From Zanthoxylum bungeanum (lineage: Eukaryota > Streptophyta > Magnoliopsida > Sapindales > Rutaceae), in contig SKCR01038161.1 of the NCBI GenBank assembly GCA_019454045.1, positions 62,001 to 126,000 of the forward strand: a stretch of DNA of 64,000 nt, written 5' to 3'. The translations under genes and the position numbers were made by a program. The notes below the pieces were generated by a model that saw only the letters and a list, made by a program, of their open reading frames with translations, did not search any database and had not been told where the DNA came from. Positions 23,517-34,440 of the stretch are shown here, in pieces (position 1 is the first letter of the stretch; each line of letters begins with the position of its first letter).

Positions 23517-23530
23517 GCTCAATGATACCA
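23517..23530 (-). promoter_or_regulatory. Primer binding site of E2, variant
   Basis: The minus strand reads TGGTATCATTGAGC one base after the LTR. The first 8-9 bases match the tRNA-iMet site, then it departs from the TGGTATCAGAGC seen in E1 and J. Confidence 0.7.
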
Positions 23531-23531
23531 T

Positions 23532-25492
23532 TGTTGGAAATCTAATCCATGTCCCAAGATCAAAAGAAACAAGCAAAAATATATAAGAGAATGAACAATA
23601 TTGAAGTATGGCGGAATCATACTCACAAAGATCGGAATGTGGATGCGTTTGATGAAACAAAACTTTCTCCTTTGTGCAGTGAAGGATTCGGCCAAGCAGA
23701 AAAGAGAAGCTCCAAGCAATGTTTGATCCTTCCAAGCTCTAAGATGAGTTTCCCATAACACCTTTGTATGATCCCTTGATGGTGCTAGCCAAATATGTGA
23801 TTTAATGTTCCAAACACACACACTTTCTTCAAGTTTTTGCAACAAAAATGAAGAAATGGAGAGGGCTGTGAGAGCTTACTGTTTCGGTAATTGAGAGGGA
23901 GAAGAGATCTAATTTTTTGTTACAAAAATCAATTTATATTTATGCCATAATATTTATTAAATAATAATAAACTTATGACACAAACCATGCAAAGGCTTAG
24001 AGTGTCAAACACTCAATTTCCATGCATAACCCTTGAGTGCATTGTACACTATCTCCATGCAATGCATCAACAATAAAATAATGCATATAATGACATGTGT
24101 CATGTGGGCCCCACACGTTTCCAAATGAAAGTGGGCCCACGTGCACTCACGCGTTCGGGTTCGATATTTCCGAAATACCGAACTTACGTCGCGACGTTAA
24201 TTAAATCGAATTTAAATAAATAATTGCGCCTAGCGAAATTATTATTTACGTCGCTAACGAATTAATTCTAAATTAACTCGTTTGCCCGAATTAAAATCTA
24301 ATTTTAATTTCGCGTCGAAATCGAATTTCGATTATTATATCGAATATAATAATTTCACGATTAATTCCAAATTAATCGTTCTCTCTCTTTATTTAGTATT
24401 TTATCCAATATAAAGTCTCTCCGTAATTAATCCAAGATTAATCGAGTTTGAATCATACGTCATTGGTGAATCTTCGGGAAGCGACCCAAGAGACCTCTAG
24501 ATATGTTGGCAGTAAATCCGGTTGTCGAACTATCGAACACGTACGTACCAAGTACTACGTTTTTACCGATTTACAAGACAAGGTTAGCCTCTAGCAAAAC
24601 GCCATGTCTACCCAATTCTCTAGAAATATTCTTATTGGAATATAAGATCTATAACAGGCGTAGTATACCGTAGTATAGTGTATATCGAACTAGTATCGGA
24701 TGATCACATGTAAGGCCTGGGGCTGGAGATGTGTCTGCCCCGTACGATACATATATCGGACATCAAGCAACTAGTCTCTTTGAATCGGATAATCCTGACC
24801 TAGTTCATATTATCCCGATGGTTGCAACCATTATAGAGTACTAGTTCTGTATCCCTCGCGATCATCTTCTCCATATGTCTGAAGTGATACTTCCATCTTG
24901 ACATCACATCCAATACACTACGATTCTCGATAAACCCAGAAGAGGTGTACACAGAACCCGTTAAAGCCCTGGACCACCAAAACTAAAGTTTACCGATTGT
25001 CGTAAGTACTAGCGATGCAAGTCTCAGGTTAAGATCATATGCACCTACCCTGAAGCGGACTCCCATAGACACGCAGACATACTACCAATGGGACTCCGCG
25101 GGGTCTATCCAGAGCGAAGCTGTTTTCCGTACCATCGGTAAAACACAACCTCCTACCACACTAGCATAAGTATCCTATACTTAAATATATGAGAACTATG
25201 CCGTTGTGCCCTCACAACATGCACGAGTGCAGTACTAGTCTATTCCGCATTATCGATGTCCAATCTCGATAATACTACGACTAGGGATATTTAATGATTA
25301 AACCTTTATGGATTGATACTGTCTCATATCATCACAATCCGGAACTAATCATAGGGACTTTTACCATTTATATATCAAAGTAAATAAATTACAAAACGGT
25401 AAAAGGCAATTTCATTACTACATAGTTAATTTTGTACAATAATACAATATCATTTACAAAATAGTGACGCTATGGGTCATTACTGTCTAACA
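23532..25492 (-). repeat. 5' LTR of E2 (right copy)
   Basis: 1961 bp, starting (minus) TGTTAGACAG at 25492 and ending TTTCCAACA at 23532. It is nearly identical to the left copy. Confidence 0.93.
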
Positions 25493-25497
25493 AGAAC

Positions 25498-26018
25498 ATC
25501 CTTGAGTATCTTAGATGAACTAAGGATGCATTCTTAAGCTATGGAGGATGAGAACTTGAGGTGACTAGGTTCACCGCTGCAATTTTCCAAACCGAAAAAT
25601 ACGACTTTAAGTCGCAATAAGGGTACATATTTAGTTTGAATAACGAAACATTGAGCTGGAAATCTTCCAAGCAAGATACTGTTGCCGAATAAATAACAAA
25701 AGCGAAACATTGCTGCAGCTAAGGCAGCAAAAGAAGCATTTTGGATCTTTATAATCCTAATTGGATTAGGTGCAGTTCTGTTAGCAGCTGAGCTGGGTTA
25801 CAACACAAGCTAAGAAACCGCGGTCTCATCAACGATCCAAGTATATACTTCGACTATTTCATCTGATTCGTCAGATCATACATCGTGGCGATGTGATGAT
25901 CGAATAAAACGCATCAGATGATAATATTGCAAATCCAATGACGAAAGATGTTTCTCAGCAGAATTTTGAGCGACCCATAGATAGTTTAGGTGTAGGACAC
26001 TTGAGTGATTGGCTATAG
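25498..26018 (+). pseudogene. RNase H end of E1 pol, after the E2 insertion
   Basis: Continues the E1 pol with the RNase H blocks YIFSLNNETLSWKSSKQDT, a frameshifted TEAEYIAA-type segment, AAKEAFWI and the decayed C-terminus. This copy keeps the segment that E2 has lost, and so documents the E2 deletion. There are many stops. The end has the form seen in E2, followed by the polypurine tract AAGTGGGAGAT. Confidence 0.82.
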
Positions 26019-26032
26019 GCCAAGTGGGAGAT

Positions 26033-27511
26033 TGTTGGACAATTATGACCCATAGAATCAGTATTTGTACAAAATATGGTGTTGTTGTACAAATTAACTA
26101 TGTGACAAAGGAAATTGCTCTTTTATCATTTGTAATTGGATTATCGGAATTTATAAATAATAAAATTCCATATGATTAGTACCAGATTAATAAGATATGA
26201 GACAATATTAATCCACGTAAGGTTTAATCATTAAATATCCCTAGTCGTAGTATTATCGAGATGGGACATTGATAATGGGGAATAGGCTAGTATTACACTT
26301 GTGCGTGTTATGGAAGCGTAACGACATAATTCTCATATATTTGGGTATTGGATACTCATGCAAGTGTAATAGGAGGTTCTGTTTACCGATGATACGGAAA
26401 ACAGCTTTGCTCTGGATAGACCACTCACAATCTCATTGGTAGTATAACTATATGTCTATGAGAATCTGAATCAGGGTAGGTGTATTTTGTCTTAACCTGA
26501 GACTTGCATCGCTAATACTTGCGACAATTAGTATACTTTGGTTTTGGTCGTTTGGGGCTTTAACAGGTTCTGTGTATGCATCTTCTGGGTATACTGAGAA
26601 TCGTAGTGTATTGGATGTGATGTCAAGATAGAAGTATCACTTCAGTCATATGGAGATGATGATCACTTAGGATACGGAACTAATACTCTTAAGTACTGTA
26701 GTCATCGGGATAATATGACTAGGTCATGATTATCCGATTATAGAAACTAGTTACCAGAGATCCGATATATGCTTCGTACGGGGCATACACAATTCCAGCC
26801 CTAGGCCTAGCATGTGATATCGATACTGGATCGTAATACGCAATACTACGTATACTACGCCTGACAAAGATCTTGTATTCCGTAGAAGAATATTTCTGGA
26901 GATTTAGGTAGGCATGGTGCTTCGCTAGAAGCCAACCATGTCTTGTAAATCGGTAAGAATGTGGTACCAGGTACGCACATGTTCGTATAATCCGATGACC
27001 GTATTTACTGCCAACATATCCAGAGATCTCTTGGGTCGCTTCCCAAAGATTAACCGATGAGATTTTACTCAAACAGAAAATTAATCTGGGATTAATTATG
27101 AGAGAGAAAATTAATCTGGGACTAATTACGGCAAGAATTAATCTGGAATTAATTATCAGAGAAATAATTAATCTGGGATTAATTACGTCGAGAATTTATA
27201 TGGGATTAAATTCGTCGAGAAGTGTGAACCCGATTAATTTGGAATTAATCAGTAAAATAAATTTAATAGTTAAATTGGATTTTTTCTATTTAATTTATTT
27301 ATTTGGGCAAAAATAATATATCGGATATATTAATTGAAATTAGATTTCAACGCGGAATTAAAATTGCATTTTAATTCAAGCGAACGAATTAATTTAGAAT
27401 TAATTCGTAAGTGACATTAGTAATAATATTGCGAGGCATTATTATTTAATTAAATTGGATTTAATTAAGTCGCAACGGAAATTTGTTTAATTCGGAATTA
27501 AATGAACCCGG
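26033..27511 (+). repeat. 3' LTR of E1, first segment
   Basis: Starts TGTTGGACAATTATGACCC right after the polypurine tract and matches the 5' LTR from 7968 to about 9411. It stops at the target duplication CCCGG (27507-27511), where element A is inserted. Confidence 0.92.
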
Positions 27512-29415
27512 TGTAGGCATTGTATTTTTACACATTAGCCCAATGATGAGTCTCGTATGGAGGCAACTACTTCTTTAGTCATGAAAGTCGTGGGAAACGG
27601 ACGTTGGAAGGGTAAAGTTGGAAAATAGAATTTTTGATGGATTTAATCTCGTTGTTTTCGCTTCGGTTGCTTGTTATACCTCCGTTTCTAAGCTCACCTT
27701 AGGCCCAAAACTCCCATAGACCACATACCTAACCCAAACCAAGCCCAAATACCCAAGTCAACCCAAGTCAAACCAAGTCAAACCAAATCCATGCCCAAAG
27801 GATGTGATTCACGCCCAAAGCCCCTTTATTTAGGTATATGCATATTTATCACATGTTTAAATCTTGTAAATCCTTACCTAAATAAAAGAAATCAAATCAA
27901 ATCCCTACCAAATCAAATCCAATCCCAAATCCTAATTAGGAGATGCATTCCTTATTAGAAATCAATTAGGAGATTCCTTCCTAATCTAATTAGGAAAGTC
28001 TTCTCTCTTTGCCTATAAAAAGAGGCCTTCACCCCCCCCCCCATTCAAGACCTAGCTCATACACCTCTCTCACACGCCTAAAGCCTCCATTGCACGCCCA
28101 AGCATCCCGCTGAAGCCTCCATTGCCGCACCTTCAAGATCCAATAGCCTCCATTGCCGCATCTTCCCTCCATCATCAACACCCTTCACGCCCAAGCCCTA
28201 AACTTAACCCTCCATTGCCGAGTTCCAGCCCCCATTCACAGCCCTAAAACACCCTCAAATAAACCTTATCACAGCCCTAAAGTCGCACTAAACACCCTCC
28301 AAACACAGCCCCATTCGCAGCCCCAAAACAGTCCCGAAACCACCCCTCACTGCACCTTGAACTGCACAGTTTCGTCCCCTGTTCTGGTCAGTTTTTGTTT
28401 CGTCTTTAACCCATAAAACAGTCCTAAAATCACCTAAACACCATCCCAAAAACCTCCATAAAGTTTCCCTAAACAATCCTCACAAACGCACCTCCCTAAG
28501 CCTTCAAAATCACCCAAAACAGTCCGCTAAACCATCAAGACAGTGACCTGAAACATAGCAGCGAAACGGACTTGAAACAGCAGCCCGAACAGAAAAACAA
28601 CGAGGAAAGACATTGAGTTGGTGAACTAAAAGAGTAGCGGATCATTCACCCTTCTAACAGACGTGTAACGCCCTTTCTTAGACGACAAAAGAGGTTAGAC
28701 CTGAGGGCACCTTTCTACTTATCTTCTTTATTGTTGTTTTATTTATTTTGATATATAATTGCATGAGAGTCGTTTGAAGCATGATGTGATTGTTGGATGA
28801 GTGGGATATGTGTTCTCTTTTGTGGTATATCAGATGGAAACCTGAACGTAAATTCCATAGCCGACTTCGAATGGACGGTAGTATGGTCTGCACTCGGGAT
28901 ACAATGCCACGTACCACTTAAGATACACGCATCTCGTCTCATCCTAACTTGTATTTGAGCATGTTATAGACTTTAGGTTATTTGTTTATTATTTAAAGCA
29001 TGGTTTAATTTAGTTTGTTATTTATTTGTTAAAGCATGTTTAGGTTGTTCATTATGCATGTTCTTAGTTTATGATGCGTTTGGGGTAATGATTTATGCAT
29101 GTTGATTTAATGGTTCAATATGCTTGTTGTGTTACATTGCGTGGAATTATTTGGATGAAAGCATGTTAGATCTAAGTACCCTTGAGCATGAATGTTGAAT
29201 AGATTCGGTTAGTTTATTGCACAAATTATATCATCACAAGTGACATAAGTAAGGGACCATTCCGAACCCAACGGTTTGCGGTCTTCCCTTGCGAGGGGTG
29301 AGTGCGGCCTTAAATCTTTGTCCCGGTTCACACCGGGTGGTGACTCCATGTTATTTTGTACTTCCCAACTAGGCCGCGAGCCTAGAATAGCGTCCCCCAG
29401 GTTCTGTTGTCTACA
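27512..29415 (+). repeat. 5' LTR of A
   Basis: 1904 bp, starting TGTAGGCATTGTATTTTTAC and ending GTTCTGTTGTCTACA. It contains a TATA box at 28014-28020 and a run of about 12 C at 28031. The middle part (28030-28600) is C/A-rich with repeats such as GCCTCCATTGC. Its ends are shared with B and C but the middle is not. The frame at 28153-28416 shows no family features. Confidence 0.92.
28014..28020 (+). promoter_or_regulatory. TATA box in the A 5' LTR
   Basis: TATAAAA just before the C-run. The same box is at 36008 in the 3' LTR. Confidence 0.6.
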
Positions 29416-29418
29416 GTC

Positions 29419-29435
29419 TGGCGACTCCACTGGGG
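29419..29435 (+). promoter_or_regulatory. Primer binding site of A
   Basis: TGGCGACTCCACTGGGG three bases after the LTR. The identical 17-mer is the PBS of B. Tat/Ogre elements are commonly reported to use a tRNA-Arg primer; I could not check the match here. Confidence 0.75.
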
Positions 29436-30283
29436 ATATTAGAGAATTGGCCTCAAAATCATGTCTTGTGATGTGTATAATTTGTGCATTAGTTGACCAT
29501 TTCTATAGTGGGTTGAGGGGGTTAATCAAAGGCTTTGTTGAAGCTAGGTGATGGCTGGGTGTCTTCCTTCACTCACTACCCTTCGGGGAAAAGCTGTGAA
29601 GGCACTTAGATAAATCATTACTTGTAGCTCGTTGTGACATACTAGTTTGGAGGACTCGTTGTTTATTCCTGACACCAAGCGATAAGAGCCTAAGGGGCTT
29701 GGGTACTTAAGAGAGCCTCCCTCCACCTTCCCTCTGGGGAATCTACAACGGGAAATCCATTCGACAGTTAGTCACACACCGTAACTCGTTGGCACGTACC
29801 GTAAGGTATAAAAAAGGGTGCACTCACTTGGTCGCTTGAACCCTTGAGTGGGGAGTCCTAGTTGTGGGTAATCCTTCGTCAAACGAGAGCCTTTGTCCGC
29901 GCCCCGTGAAACCACTTGTGAAACTTACCTTGAAAGAACCGGTAGTTATTTATTTTATGTTTGTGTGTTGGACCGCCGTCATTTGGATCCAGTAGGACCT
30001 TTTGTCAAAAGATGTGAACTTGTTGGGCCATTTAAACTGGGGCAAGTTTGTGTCCTTTGACAGTTGGGCCAAAAGCTTCTAAAATGCCGGTGGGCCACTT
30101 TGTGAATGGGCCTTTTATCATTTGAAGTCATTTAGCCATATCATTGTAAAGTGTAAATCTGTTGGGCCTTTTCAACTGGGACAAGTTTGCACCGCGCAAT
30201 GGTGCGATTGAATGCTTTAAAATGATAATGGGCCAACTTATATATTCCATGCATCGCATACATCTCATGCATCTCATGCATAC
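29436..30283 (+). other. Leader of A, noncoding
   Basis: About 850 bases without a gene. The word pair TTGGGCC...CTGGG(G/A)CAAGTTTG occurs twice (near 30019 and 30170). It matches the leader of B. The deletion joining leader to RT lies near 30325-30340, shown by where B and A stop matching. Confidence 0.65.
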
Positions 30284-30592
30284 ATGCATCATGTTAACCC
30301 TTGTGTCTTAAAAGCCATCATGGATACCCGTTGGGTTAGAAAAAAAGAAGTCAGAGCATTCCTAGGAAAATTCCAGTATATCAGTCGGTTCATTGCCAAG
30401 CTGATGTCAGTATGCGAGCCCATATTCAAGTTGTTGAGGAAAGATCAGCCGGTAAAGTGGAACGAACAGTGTCAGGAAGCATTTGACAGAATAAGGGAAT
30501 ATTTGGTGAAACCTCCTGTCCTGAGACCTCCAAAACAGGGCAGACCTTTGGTACTTTATTTGGCTATTGAACCCGAAGCGCTGGGGCGATGA
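30284..30592 (+). pseudogene. C-terminal end of gypsy reverse transcriptase (element A)
   Basis: Starts at the deletion joint. Real pol homology begins around KKEVRAFLGKFQYISRFI, the usual connection region after the RT palm, and runs through EAFDRIREYLVKPPVLRPP into RNase H. The catalytic YXDD region and everything before it are gone. A one-base frameshift near 30590 separates it from the next frame. Confidence 0.85.
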
Positions 30593-31425
30593 TGGTACAA
30601 GCCGATGAGACAGGAGTAGAGCACGCCATCTACTACCTCAGTAAGAAGCTGCTTCCGTACGAAGCCCGCTATCAGGAAGTAGAGAAGATTTGTCTAGCAG
30701 TAGTATGGGTGTCCAGGAAATTACGCCACTATTTCCAGTCTTACAAGATCCAAGTAGTCGCAAAGGAGAATCCTTTGAAGTATCTACATTCGGTGCCTTC
30801 ACTAGTTGGAAAGCTGGGCAGATGGTTATTACTGTTGACTGAATTTGACATCGAGTACCTCACTTCAAAGGTAATCAAAGGGCGAGCCGTGGCAGAATTC
30901 CTAGCCTTACAACCTGTTGAAGGGGATCAGTACAAGTTTGAATTCCCCGACGAAGAAATCCAAGCTATAGCAGTCCAAGGATGGAAGATGTATTTTAACG
31001 GAGCAGTGACCTGCAAAGGAGCCGGAATCGGTATTGTAATAGTAACCCCTGGGGGAGAGACTTTGCCTATGGCCAAGAGGTTGACGTTCAGGGTAACTAA
31101 CAATATGGCTGAGTATGAAGCATGTGCATTCGGCTTGACTGCATTAATAGCCTTGAGAGCTACGAACGTGGATGTTTACGGAGATTCAATGTTGGTGATC
31201 CGACAGATGCAAGGAGAATGGGAGTTAAAAGAAGAACGGTTGAAGCCGTACTTGTTCCACCTCAGAAACCTAGCACATGCTATCCCTAACTGCAAATTTC
31301 AGCACTTGCCTCGGGAAGAAAATCAGATGGCAGATGCATTGGCAACGCTAGCCGCAACCTGGGAGAATCCAGAGAAATTGGTGATGATACCACTTGTGTT
31401 GGCGACGGTAGTAAGCCGTTTATGA
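30589..31425 (+). pseudogene. RNase H and archaeal-type RNase H (element A)
   Basis: Two domains sit in one frame. The first (to about residue 105) is the gypsy RNase H with YYLSKKLLPYEARYQEVEK and LTEFDIEY. The second (about residues 130-265) is the extra RNase H of the Tat lineage, with NNMAEYEACAFGL (catalytic Glu), VYGDSMLVIRQMQGEW (Asp) and EENQMADALATLA (last Asp). The first catalytic Asp of this domain, expected in an F-D-G-A motif, is Asn here (YFNGA), so it may be inactive. A one-base insertion near 31415 breaks the join to integrase. Confidence 0.87.
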
Positions 31426-32713
31426 GATAGAACGGGTCTCAGAAATAGAGGTCAACGATGGAAAACCTTGGTATCATGATATTCAAAAGTATCTGGAACA
31501 TAGGGAATTCCTAGAGGAAGGGAGCAGAAAAGACAGGATCGCCATTCAGAAGTTGGCTGCTCAATATGTGAGTCTGAAGGGAGAACTCTACAAGAGGCAA
31601 GCGAACGGTGTTCAGCTGAAATGCTTGAGAAAGGAAGAAGCTCAGAAGATAATGGATGAAGTGCATGCTGGCGTCTGTGGACCGCATATGAACAGATTGA
31701 ACTTGTCCCGTAAGATTGTGAGACAAGGCTTTTACTGGTCAACCATGGAAGCCGACTGCGCGAAGCTGGTAAGGCACTGTCATGATTGTCAAGCGCACGA
31801 GAATTTGAATCATTTGCCGCATACAGAATTGCACGGGTTGTCAGAACCGTGGCCTTTCTCAGCATGGGGAATTGATATGATCGGAGAGATTCGGCCGAAT
31901 GCGTCAAACGGACATCGCTTTATAGTGGTAGCAGTGGACTACTTCTCGAAATGGGTAGAAGCCGAGTCATTCCGTAATGTCACGGCAAAACAAATGGCTA
32001 AGTTCATAGCCCGGAATCTCATATGCCGGTACGGTATGCCGCATCACGTGGTTACGGACAATGGAGTCCAGTTTCAGGAAGAGACCAAGGCGATGTTACA
32101 GAGGTATGGGATAGGTCATCATAAGTCTTCACCATATAGACCACAGGCTAATGGAGCAGTTGAGGCAGCTAACAAGACAATAAAGACGATTCTGGCGAAG
32201 ATGACGGAGAATTACAAAGACTGGGCTGATAAGCTGTCGTATGCCTTGTGGGGATATAGAACTTCTGTAAGGACAGCAACTGGAGCTACGCCTTACTCTT
32301 TAGTCTATGGAATGGAAGCGGTACTGCCAGTGGAAGTTGAGATACAGTCCATGCGGGTGTTAGCAGAAGCAGAATTGCCTGAACGAGAATGGACCTCGCA
32401 GAGGTTTGAGCAGTTAGCATTGATGGATGAGAAGAGGATGAAGTCCTTGCATCACATGCAGATATATCAGAAGAGGTTGGCCAGAGCATTTAATAAGAAG
32501 GTGCGTCCTACCAAGATCAAGAAAGGTGATCTGGTACTTAAGCAGTCGAAGCCATCGACGACAGACCCAAGAGGGAAGTTCAGACCAAATTGGGAAGGAC
32601 CATACATTGTTCAGAAGGTAATGGGAAATGGAGCAGTGAGACTGTCGGACTTGGAAGGGAATGAGTTCACCGAGCCGATCAATGTTGACAGATTGAAGTT
32701 GTATTTTGCCTGA
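31421..32713 (+). CDS. Gypsy integrase (element A), open
   Basis: A continuous frame of about 430 codons, best seen from 31421. It has an N-terminal zinc domain (H...H...C-HDCQ, near CHDCQAHENL), the catalytic core AWGIDMIGEI (first Asp), VVTDNGVQF (second Asp) and PQANGAVEAANKTIK (Glu), and a C-terminal domain with GPYIVQKVMGNGAVRL. All catalytic residues are present and it ends at a normal stop. It would normally be cut from a Gag-Pol precursor; here it lacks its own start, so expression is unlikely without the upstream frame. Confidence 0.85.
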   Translation, partial: YEIERVSEIEVNDGKPWYHDIQKYLEHREFLEEGSRKDRIAIQKLAAQYVSLKGELYKRQANGVQLKCLRKEEAQKIMDEVHAGVCGPHMNRLNLSRKIVRQGFYWSTMEADCAKLVRHCHDCQAHENLNHLPHTELHGLSEPWPFSAWGIDMIGEIRPNASNGHRFIVVAVDYFSKWVEAESFRNVTAKQMAKFIARNLICRYGMPHHVVTDNGVQFQEETKAMLQRYGIGHHKSSPYRPQANGAVEAANKTIKTILAKMTENYKDWADKLSYALWGYRTSVRTATGATPYSLVYGMEAVLPVEVEIQSMRVLAEAELPEREWTSQRFEQLALMDEKRMKSLHHMQIYQKRLARAFNKKVRPTKIKKGDLVLKQSKPSTTDPRGKFRPNWEGPYIVQKVMGNGAVRLSDLEGNEFTEPINVDRLKLYFA

Positions 32714-33977
32714 GGGACAGAAGACTGAATAGTCATCCGCAGAAGACCTAACCCAACGGGATAAAGAGAACTCATGCATGCATGCACACATATAACCCAT
32801 TATTGCATTCCTTTTTTTTGCGTGTTTTGTGTTTTTGTTTTATATTCACAGGTATCGAAGAATAAAAGAGAAAGCGGCAAAGACAAGCTAATCAGAAACA
32901 GCGAAAACACTGTATTGAATTTGAGAAGAAATCCTAGGGCTGAGGTCCACATCGGTGTTAAGATTCAGATGGTAATCTAAGGGTTAAGCCCATTTTGAGT
33001 TTGAATTTCGGGTATGGATCCCGGGGGCGAAGCCCACATGGTCAGCAGTAAAGAGGAAGAATTCCTTTGATTGAGTGAGTGAGTGAGTAAAAAAAAAAAA
33101 AAAAAAGTGAGAGATAAGTCTTTGATGGTTAAACATATGTCCGGTGATGACATTATGTGCTGTAGGGAGAAGCCTTAGAAGCGAGAAGCGCGAGACGCGC
33201 TCTTATCCGGTATTCTGAATGGATTGATCTCAGCTGGACTCATGAAGCACTTGATAAAGGTATCTCAACAGTAGAAGCCTGAGCGGTTGATGAGATGACT
33301 AGTTGAAGAGATGGTGGATTGGTGAATGACCGTTTGCCTGGATGTCCACACTGATTTGCCTTTGCTATGATACATGATATGGTTGGAAAATAAAGAAAGA
33401 AAAGTCTCTACAATGAAAAGAAAAGAAATAAACCGCCTATAACCGATAAGCGTGAAGCTACCCATGGGCGAGTATTAGGACAACCATGAGGAGAAATGCT
33501 ACCTTAAAGGGTAGGTGAGTTAGAAAAAGAAAAAGAGAAAAAAAAAAAAAAAAAAATGAAGGAAAATAATGAAAAGAAAGAGACGATGCAATAAAAGAAG
33601 ACCATATCATGTTAAGTATGCTACAGTAATCACAGAATGTGACCCAGAAATCCAGGTTGGTTAGACCCACTGATCCGATTCTCCGAAGCGAAATCATCGA
33701 GTTGGCTGACTTAAGGAATAAGCTGCGAAGGAGCCTTAGCACACACACACACTAGGAGTCTGGTTCAGATCACCCATTCAGGGGATTGGGTTTGAGTATG
33801 TCGAATACTTTGAAGATTCTTTGGCTTTGACGCGAAGCATCCGTTGAGGACAAAAATATGTTTAGCTATCAAGATAATCTCAAAGAGAGGCACTACAGTG
33901 TGCAAAATAGAGAATCGGCATCAGTAGTAGACCTGCCGGGTATGGCATTCTGTGGGCGAGGCCCACATTGGTTCAAA
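32714..33977 (+). other. 3' untranslated region of A before the tandem arrays
   Basis: Noncoding. It contains the block 32740-32890 and the block 33088-33890, both of which recur in B but in the reverse order. Two A-runs are at 33090 and 33540, and short CA and GAGT repeats are present. Confidence 0.7.
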
Positions 33978-34440
33978 TCAGGTACAGCACTCCGGGCATG
34001 GAGGTATCAGATCAGCCAGGTACGGCACTCCGGGTATGGAGATATCAGATCAGTTTCAGCCAGGTACGGCACTCCGGGTATGGAGATATCAGATCAGCCA
34101 GGTATGGCACTCCGGGTATGGAGATATCAGATCAGCCAGGTACGGCACTCCGGGTATGGAGATATCAGATCAGCCAGGTACGGCACTCCGAGTATGGAGA
34201 TATCAGATCAGCCAGATACAGCACTCCGGGTATGGAGATATCAGATCAGCCAGGTACGGCACTCCGGGTATGGAGATATCAGATCAGCCAGGTACGGCAC
34301 TCCAGGTATGGAGATATCAGATCAGCCAGATACGGCACTCCGGGTATGGAGATATCAGTTCAGCCAGGTACGGCACTCTGGGTATGGAGATATCAGATCA
34401 GTTCAGCCAGGTACGGCACTCCGGACATGGAGATATCACA
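33978..34440 (+). repeat. 38-bp tandem array in the 3' UTR of A
   Basis: About 12 copies of a 38-bp unit (GGTACGGCACTCCGGGTATG followed by GAGATATCAGATCAGCCA). Because 38 is not a multiple of 3 and the unit lacks stops, all three forward frames stay open, giving three false overlapping ORFs of 167-220 codons. Confidence 0.9.

Larger units (their letters stand above)
15420..25492 (-). mobile_element. Copia element E2, nearly complete, nested in E1
   Basis: A complete minus-strand element of 10,073 bp flanked by a perfect 5-bp target duplication AGAAC (15415-15419 and 25493-25497). LTRs 15420-17379 and 23532-25492 are nearly identical; I count about 15 small differences by eye in 1.96 kb, which argues for recent insertion. 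The order on the minus strand is LTR, PBS, leader, gag, protease, integrase, RT, RNase H, PPT, LTR. Removing it restores the RT/RNase H sequence of E1 exactly. The YVDDVLLIGN form of the RT box suggests a Tork-like lineage (tentative). Confidence 0.95.

Noticed and set aside
28153..28416. Open frame in the LTR of A suggesting another captured gene
   Set aside because: Pro/His/Ser-rich low-complexity sequence from a C/A-rich stretch, with no recognisable domain.
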